Positions 59,372 through 64,000 of a DNA stretch of 64,000 bases are shown piece after piece. The DNA is taken from contig JANAVB010015604.1 of the NCBI GenBank assembly GCA_029216955.1, forward strand, positions 153,241 to 217,240, read 5' to 3'. The position numbers and the translations under genes are program-made. The notes under the pieces were generated by a model. That model was not told the DNA's origin. It saw nothing but the letters and a program-made list of their open reading frames with translations, and did not search any database. The stretch comes from Iris pallida (Eukaryota; Streptophyta; Magnoliopsida; Asparagales; Iridaceae). The first letter of the stretch is position 1. Every line of letters starts with the position of its first letter.

Positions 59372-60250
59372 ACCTCTTATTTTTTTTTTTTTTATTTTTT
59401 ACAGTTTTTTGTCCTCCTCTTGTATACTTCGTCGGAGAATATTTCGGCGACGAAGCTGGAATTTAATGCAATATAATATTTTGTTAACTCAAATTGGTTT
59501 CGGCTACAATCAAACTTTTACAACCTTCTTACAACTTACACCCATTTGCTAACTATAGCATTGCTCTTTATCTATTTTTCAATTAACAAATCTTGTTACG
59601 TCAAATCCATATATCAGCGACGATATCTCCATCAATGACTTGTTACGTCATAGAATTGATTATGCTGCCAGCGTCAATCTTGCCGTCAAATCCATCTTAA
59701 ATATGATTACAAAGTAAAATAGAGGCCAACTTTGAGTGTTTCAATTTTACTCTTTTAAGTACATTGTCTTGTTACCAAGTCGTCAAACGTTTAAAAATTT
59801 AATCAAATATTCGAAAAATAGAAATATTGAGATTAAACTTCACATTCTTAAATATGTTGTCAAATTTTTTAATTAAACATGTTTCCACCACGTTTTTTCT
59901 GCCAAATTTTTCTATAATTTATACGGAACACGTGGATATATACTAGTAATAATAGTAAAAATTTAATTTTGGAAAGTAGTTTTTAAAATTAGGGTCTCAA
60001 AATCCCAAAGGTTTTGTAGTATTTCACATGGATATATAATAGTAATAATAGTAATAAATTTAATTTTGGAAAGTAGTTTTTTAAATTTAATAGTAATAAA
60101 TTCGACCGTCTTATACTAGTTATAATAGTAATAAATTTAATTTAAGACTCAAAACTATTCTAATTTTTTTCACTTCCCAAAGTCATATAAGACGGTCGAA
60201 TTTTCCCTCTTCTTATCTCAAACCCTCTTCCTTCTCCAACCCCTCTTCCA
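59372..60250. other. AT-rich spacer with small internal repeats
   Basis: TAATAGTAATAAATTTAATTTTGGAAAG-type phrases occur three times at 59945-60135. ACTTCCCAAAGTCATATAAGACGGTCGAATTT near 60171 partly repeats 60097-60115. No gene is visible. Confidence 0.55.
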
Positions 60251-60261
60251 AACCCTCTTTT

Positions 60262-61932
60262 TATCAAAATACCGCCAAAGAAACAACGACCGTCGCCGAA
60301 GGGGAAGAATCCACAAAGGATGCGATACAGGCCCGAAGGGCAGAACTTGCAAGGGCGGCAAAATCCAATATTATGGTCGCTAGGGCAGAGACCGAAAGGG
60401 CAGCGGCGGAAGCAGCGACGGCGGCAGCGACGATGAAAGCAGAGGCGGCAACCAAGCCACCTGCAAAAAAGGCTAAAAAACTCAATGCTCGACAAAGACC
60501 GAAAAATCTATCTTCGATACAGAGTCGTCGGAAGACTCAACTTATAAAGATCGAAGGCGTACTCAAGCGAAGGCTCAGGTGACAACGGATATAGAGTCAT
60601 CAGCGTACTCTGAAGATTTTGAATCCTCATCAGAAGAGAAAAATGAAGAGGAAGAGCAATCATCAAATAAGTCCCAGGATGGAGAGGGGTAAAAAAATTT
60701 AAAGACTCTAAATCTAAGAAGATTTATATTAAATATTTCAAGAAAAAGGCTGTTATGCCTGAAAGATCAATTAAGATGGATGATGTCGAAGACGAAGCTT
60801 TCCTGGATATCTTGAAATTCTATCAATTGGAGAAACTGAACAAATCTTGTCTTGAAAAATCTCCCAAACAATAGTAAGAGAATTTTACTCAAATCTTCCG
60901 GCTAAAATTAAAGAAAAGAAAAGGATCAACAACTGGTGTTTTTGAGAGGAAACTGATTAGGGTAAATACTGCTGTCATCAACGAATTTTATGGATTTGAT
61001 CCAGTTCCTAAGTTTGATATGAAAGATATTGATAATGTTTCCATGACGGATGCAATTCATGAGATTACAGGTGTATCAATGGGTGCCAAGACCCCTCAAA
61101 ATGTGTACAAAGATCAATTAAAAATTTTGTATAAATTATTGTATGCCTGCGTATCTCAAACCTCAACCCTACTGGACATGAGTTTTCCATCCATCCCGAG
61201 AGAGTAAAATTCCTTTATTATATGGGGAAGAAAAAAAGAATGGATATAGGTTCCTACATGTTCAGTAGAATAATGCATCTCGTGAAAAACCAACTACAAG
61301 GACAGCTTTTCCTTTCGGAGGATTTGTATGCTCGATGGATAGTAAACATTCTGTCCCAAGCTTAGCAGGGATGTTTATATTAAAAACAAAGGCCCCATGA
61401 GAAAACTAACCTTCACTCGAATGTTTGAAAAACAACAGCAACTGCAAGCAAACCATCAACATCTGGAAAACCATCAACTTATGGAATCAAAAAAACTAAG
61501 GACAAGGTTGATGATCTATACAATTTTTTTGCTGCAAACTTAGAGAATGTCTTCAAAGAGATGAAGACTATATCCGACAACCAGAAGTTGATTCTGGATA
61601 AGATTAACCAGATAGAGGTTGAATTTGCTGACCAAGAATAAGATTTTCCTTCCCTCGTGAAGAAGGTAAATGGGGCTAGCCCAAACTCTTACGTAAAAAT
61701 ACACACTGTACACATTGACACTTTAATGCTAGCCATCACTTTGATACTTCTATTTATGTTTATGGATGTCATTTCTACATATACAGTGAGTCCATACTGA
61801 CTATAATTTTTCTTATTCCGTCCCTCAAGGTGTAGGTGAAGGATATTTTGAGAAAGAAGAAGAAGAAGAAGAAGAGAAGAAAGAAGAAGAAGAAGATGGA
61901 AATGGCTATGAAGATTCATTTTTTGAGTTTTG
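60262..61932 (+). pseudogene. Decayed gene of the 'putative plant transposon protein' family
   Basis: An Ala/Lys/Arg-rich start (ARRAELARAAKSNIMVARAE, near 60329) and an acidic Ser-rich stretch (SSAYSEDFESSSEEKNEEEE) precede the domain. The domain reads VREFYSNLPAKIKEKKRINN, LIRVNTAVINEFYGFDPVP, GAKTPQNVYKDQLKILYKLL and SKILYYMGKKKRMDIGSYM, with frameshifts near 60490, 60690, 60870, 60940 and 61207. This order (viral-capsid-like helix, then INEFYGF, then a GxxM helix) is that of proteins annotated in many plants as putative plant transposon protein (the family I believe is PF20167). The tail DNQKLILDKINQIEVEFADQ ends near 61640; a Glu-rich terminal exon to TGA at 61931-61933 is possible. Function is unknown. 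Confidence 0.6.
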
Positions 61933-62894
61933 AATCTTTTATTTCAATTTGAAAGTAATATTTGACTTGTAATATGGTTCTAAATATTTGTTGGTCATGG
62001 CGGTCAACTAAATTTGTGTTTGAAATATTGTAAGACTAAACTTTTCGCTTGTACTAAGTGTATATTTCGTAATTTGTTTGGAAAATGTAATATGGTCTTA
62101 ATTTAGACTAGGTCTGATATTATTTGGATTATTGTAATGTGAATTTTGCAGGTTCTATGTTGAATTACTAATGGATTGGGCAGATTATTGTAACGTGAAT
62201 TATGCAGTTTATTGGACTTGGAATGAAGTATACTTAATTTATTTATGATTTTTTGGTTGAAGCGTTTTTTGATTGGCAGTTGGCCTTCATAGATGATATT
62301 GATATTTTGGTGTATTCCTTTGATTTGCAGATGCCCATCACAGATTTCATGAGTCCTGGGTGCATTTCTAGGGTTTACAGATGGCTTCATTACGGATGCA
62401 TTCCTGGGATCACTAAAACTTTATTTGATTGTAATGTGTTTTGCTTTCTGTAAAAAAATTATTACATCGATGCCATCAGTATGAATTCGATGCCAGTGCC
62501 TGTTCATCCCTTATTATTGCTGAAGCAAAATTGTAAACCTGCCTGTTCATCCCTTGTTATTGTTGAAGCATAATTGTAATCCTGCCTGTTCATCCTTTGT
62601 TATTGCCATCAGTACATCGATGCCATCAGTATGAAGTCGATGCCAGTGTAATGCATAATGTAATGTAAGAAAAATTCTCTTTGATAGTAGGTTAATTATA
62701 TTCAAACACTGGCAAAAAATTTTTGCAGCCATACAGTGGAAGCTGATAAAATGATATTCAAATTTTCTTGAACATGATTTAATATTAAATGAATATACAT
62801 TGGTAAATATATTAAAAATACTGTAAATATTGGTGAAAGAAATATGAGATATTTGAACATTTCCAGTCCTAAATGTACCATACTTTGTTAAAAG
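61933..62894. repeat. Spacer with 41-43-bp direct repeats, no gene
   Basis: CCTGTTCATCCCTTGTTATTG followed by TTGAAGCA and AATTGTAA occurs at about 62500, 62543 and 62586 (the last shortened). CATCAGTATGAAKTCGATGCCAGTG occurs at 62474 and 62622. No coding sequence is convincing. Confidence 0.65.
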
Positions 62895-63118
62895 CACGGA
62901 GAGTGTCCATTCTCTGTTTTCAAAGAACGGAGAATGGTCATTCCCTTGAGAATGGCCATTCTCCATGTTAAAAGCAAAGAGAATGGCCATTCTCCGTCCA
63001 TTCGTCGTGTTAAAAGCAAAGAGAATGGTCATTCTCCGTCCATTCGTCGTGTTAAAAGTAAAGAGAATGGCCATTCTCCGTGTTAAAAGCAAAGAGAATG
63101 ACCATTCACCGTCCAAAA
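62895..63118. repeat. ACGGAGAATG palindrome array 5, near the right terminus
   Basis: GTTAAAAGCAAAGAGAATGG and CCATTCTCCGTCCATTCGTC alternate in a roughly 50-bp period, four times. The left half-site here is AAGAGAATGG, a variant of CGGAGAATGG. Frames across this array read as repeated NGRRMAILFAFN-type peptides and are artefacts. Confidence 0.9.
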
Positions 63119-63280
63119 AAAATATCTCTTCAAAAATATTATCATTAGAAAGTAAAAAAATTTCGTTCGATCAATATAGATTTTTTTTTAAATATGTGAG
63201 CAGATGAACTGCCCGACCTCAGAAGCAGGTTTTTCTCAGTTCACCACCACCACTATGACATGTACCTTTATTAACAAATA

Positions 63281-63544
63281 TTAAATTATTAGATGAAAAA
63301 TAAGATTTCTGACAATGGCATGGACAGTAAAATTAGAGCGGCGCCGCTGGTACTTCTTCTTGCGAGGAGGTTTCGATGACGTCCGACGCGAACCAGACCG
63401 ATTCTTCTCGGCGCAGCTGGTACTCATCGTTGTTCTAGGAGGGCTCGACGACGTTCGACGCGATCCGGACCGATTCTTATTTCCTTCTTCATCTCCGTTT
63501 CTCTTTCCACCAACACCACCACCACCACCACGGCCTGTAACCAA
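63281..63544 (-). CDS. Arg/Ser-rich open frame next to the right terminal repeat
   Basis: The minus frame starts at 63544 (MVTGRGGGGGVGGKRNGDEE), directly inside the terminal repeat, and encodes two copies of KNRSGSRRTSSxPPR about 23 residues apart, then a basic KKKYQRRRSN. The DNA repeat has a period near 70 bp (63340-63410 and 63412-63480). The first part is mirrored at 48178-48275 near the left end. It might be a first exon with a nuclear-targeting basic region; I recognise no family. The last part beyond about 63310 looks non-coding, so splicing there is possible. Confidence 0.4.
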   Translation of the reverse strand: MVTGRGGGGGVGGKRNGDEEGNKNRSGSRRTSSSPPRTTMSTSCAEKNRSGSRRTSSKPPRKKKYQRRRSNFTVHAIVRNLIFHLII

Positions 63545-63552
63545 AAAAAATT

Positions 63553-63790
63553 ACGAAATATTAAATTGGATGGACGAAAGAGAGAGTAAATATGAGTTAA
63601 TTTAGGGTGTTCATTGAAAAAATTAAAGTGAAGAATGACCTGCTAAAGCAAGTTACCAATAGGTCAAAAGTCTAAATCAGCATTAAATGATGTTTCTACT
63701 CTATTATTCAATCTGAACCATTGGATCAACATCAACGGTCCAATTTTCGGATGTATCGATACATCCTTTTCCAGGGGATGTATTGTAGAA
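63553..63790 (-). repeat. MULE right terminal inverted repeat
   Basis: Inverted partner of 47096-47343. The outer end reads TTCTACAATACATCCCC on the minus strand, followed by the palindrome GGATGTATCGATACATCC, TTGGACCGTTG and later CAATGAACACCCTAAATTAA. By-eye identity is about 85%. Confidence 0.88.
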
Positions 63791-63794
63791 CGAC

Positions 63795-63796
<2 letters not shown>

Positions 63797-63863
<67 letters not shown>
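63797..63863. repeat. (TA)n at the right border of the MULE
   Basis: About 33 TA units adjoin the right terminal repeat. 63864-64000 beyond it is AT-rich and holds nothing I can identify. Confidence 0.96.
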
Positions 63864-63865
<2 letters not shown>

Positions 63866-64000
63866 TTAAAAACATATTTTAAGACCATGTTATATGATTT
63901 AATTTAGAGAATAATAATATTTTGATAACCACAATAGCAATATAAGTATCATGATAAAGCTAAAAGTAATATTGCTAATATTATATATTGCAAGTTCTTG

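Larger units (their letters stand above)
47089..63796. mobile_element. Candidate 16.7-kb Mutator-like element with ULP1 proteases
   Basis: Both ends carry the same sequence in inverted orientation for about 250 bp (47096-47343 and 63553-63790). The interior carries the C-terminal half of a FAR1/MuDR-type transposase and ULP1-type protease genes, a combination known from ULP-bearing MULEs (Kaonashi-type). Both outer flanks are TA tracts, so a 9-bp duplication TATATATAT is possible but cannot be shown. The contents, left to right, are three 190-bp repeats, ULP1 gene, composite PMD/coiled-coil/ULP1 gene, palindrome arrays, large foldback, MITE triplet, transposase remnant, an unknown frame and a 'plant transposon protein' pseudogene. 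Much of the interior may be later insertion or internal duplication. Confidence 0.72.

Noticed and set aside
62547..63116. 189-residue minus frame with repeated NGRRMAILFAFN
   Set aside because: It translates palindrome array 5, and repetition at DNA level explains it.

Overview
This window looks like repeat-dense nuclear DNA of a flowering plant. Coding sequence is sparse, AT-rich and intron-split, and almost everything recognisable belongs to plant transposable elements: Ty3/gypsy LTR retrotransposons with a C-terminal chromodomain-like end, CACTA (En/Spm) elements, an L1-type LINE, a Tourist-like MITE, and a Mutator-like element (MULE) with ULP1 proteases and a FAR1-type SWIM transposase. 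I found no tRNA, rRNA or CRISPR array, and no host gene standing outside a transposon. The only host-type gene sequence is a captured TBL-family acyltransferase fragment inside a CACTA element. The species cannot be named from this.

Layout. 1-1583: a long LTR (copy A). 1.6-9.2 kb: a decayed antisense gene with a plant mobile domain (PMD, aminotransferase-like) and a coiled-coil tail, with its own TATA box and a 47-bp minisatellite in its first intron. It is followed by a region saturated with the hexamer ATGCGC and by an LTR-like promoter and poly(A) end. 9793-26413: a minus-strand gypsy element (gypsy-1) with both LTRs. Its polyprotein is split by a 6.0-kb CACTA element (CACTA-1, 12779-18808) flanked by ATT duplications; CACTA-1 carries the TBL fragment and a Tourist MITE, giving a three-level nest. 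26.4-44.0 kb: LTR fragments of at least three gypsy families (29434-32501, 33900-36588, 38368-41160), a gypsy chromodomain remnant, and a second CACTA (38109-43109, also flanked by ATT) with an LTR fragment inside it. 44036-47069: a 5'-truncated LINE seated in a TA microsatellite.

47089-63796: the most unusual object, a candidate 16.7-kb MULE with inverted terminal repeats of about 250 bp, each side abutting a TA tract. Inside are an almost intact seven-exon ULP1-type cysteine protease gene, a second composite gene (PMD-like segment, duplicated coiled coil, divergent ULP1 domain), the C-terminal half of a FAR1/MuDR-type transposase with SWIM finger and zinc knuckle, and a decayed gene of the family annotated as 'putative plant transposon protein'. 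It also holds a foldback with arms of about 310 bp, a head-to-tail triplet of small MITE-like palindromes, and at least five arrays of a palindrome built from ACGGAGAATG. Those arrays lie in introns, intergenic DNA and near the right terminus.

Taken together the genes serve transposition or are passengers of it: retrotransposon Gag-Pol, CACTA and MULE termini, SUMO-protease-like ULP1 proteins often carried by MULEs, and PMD proteins often carried by plant transposons. Positions were worked out by eye; splice sites were read from GT/AG and reading phase. Family names rest on motif recognition and not on searches.
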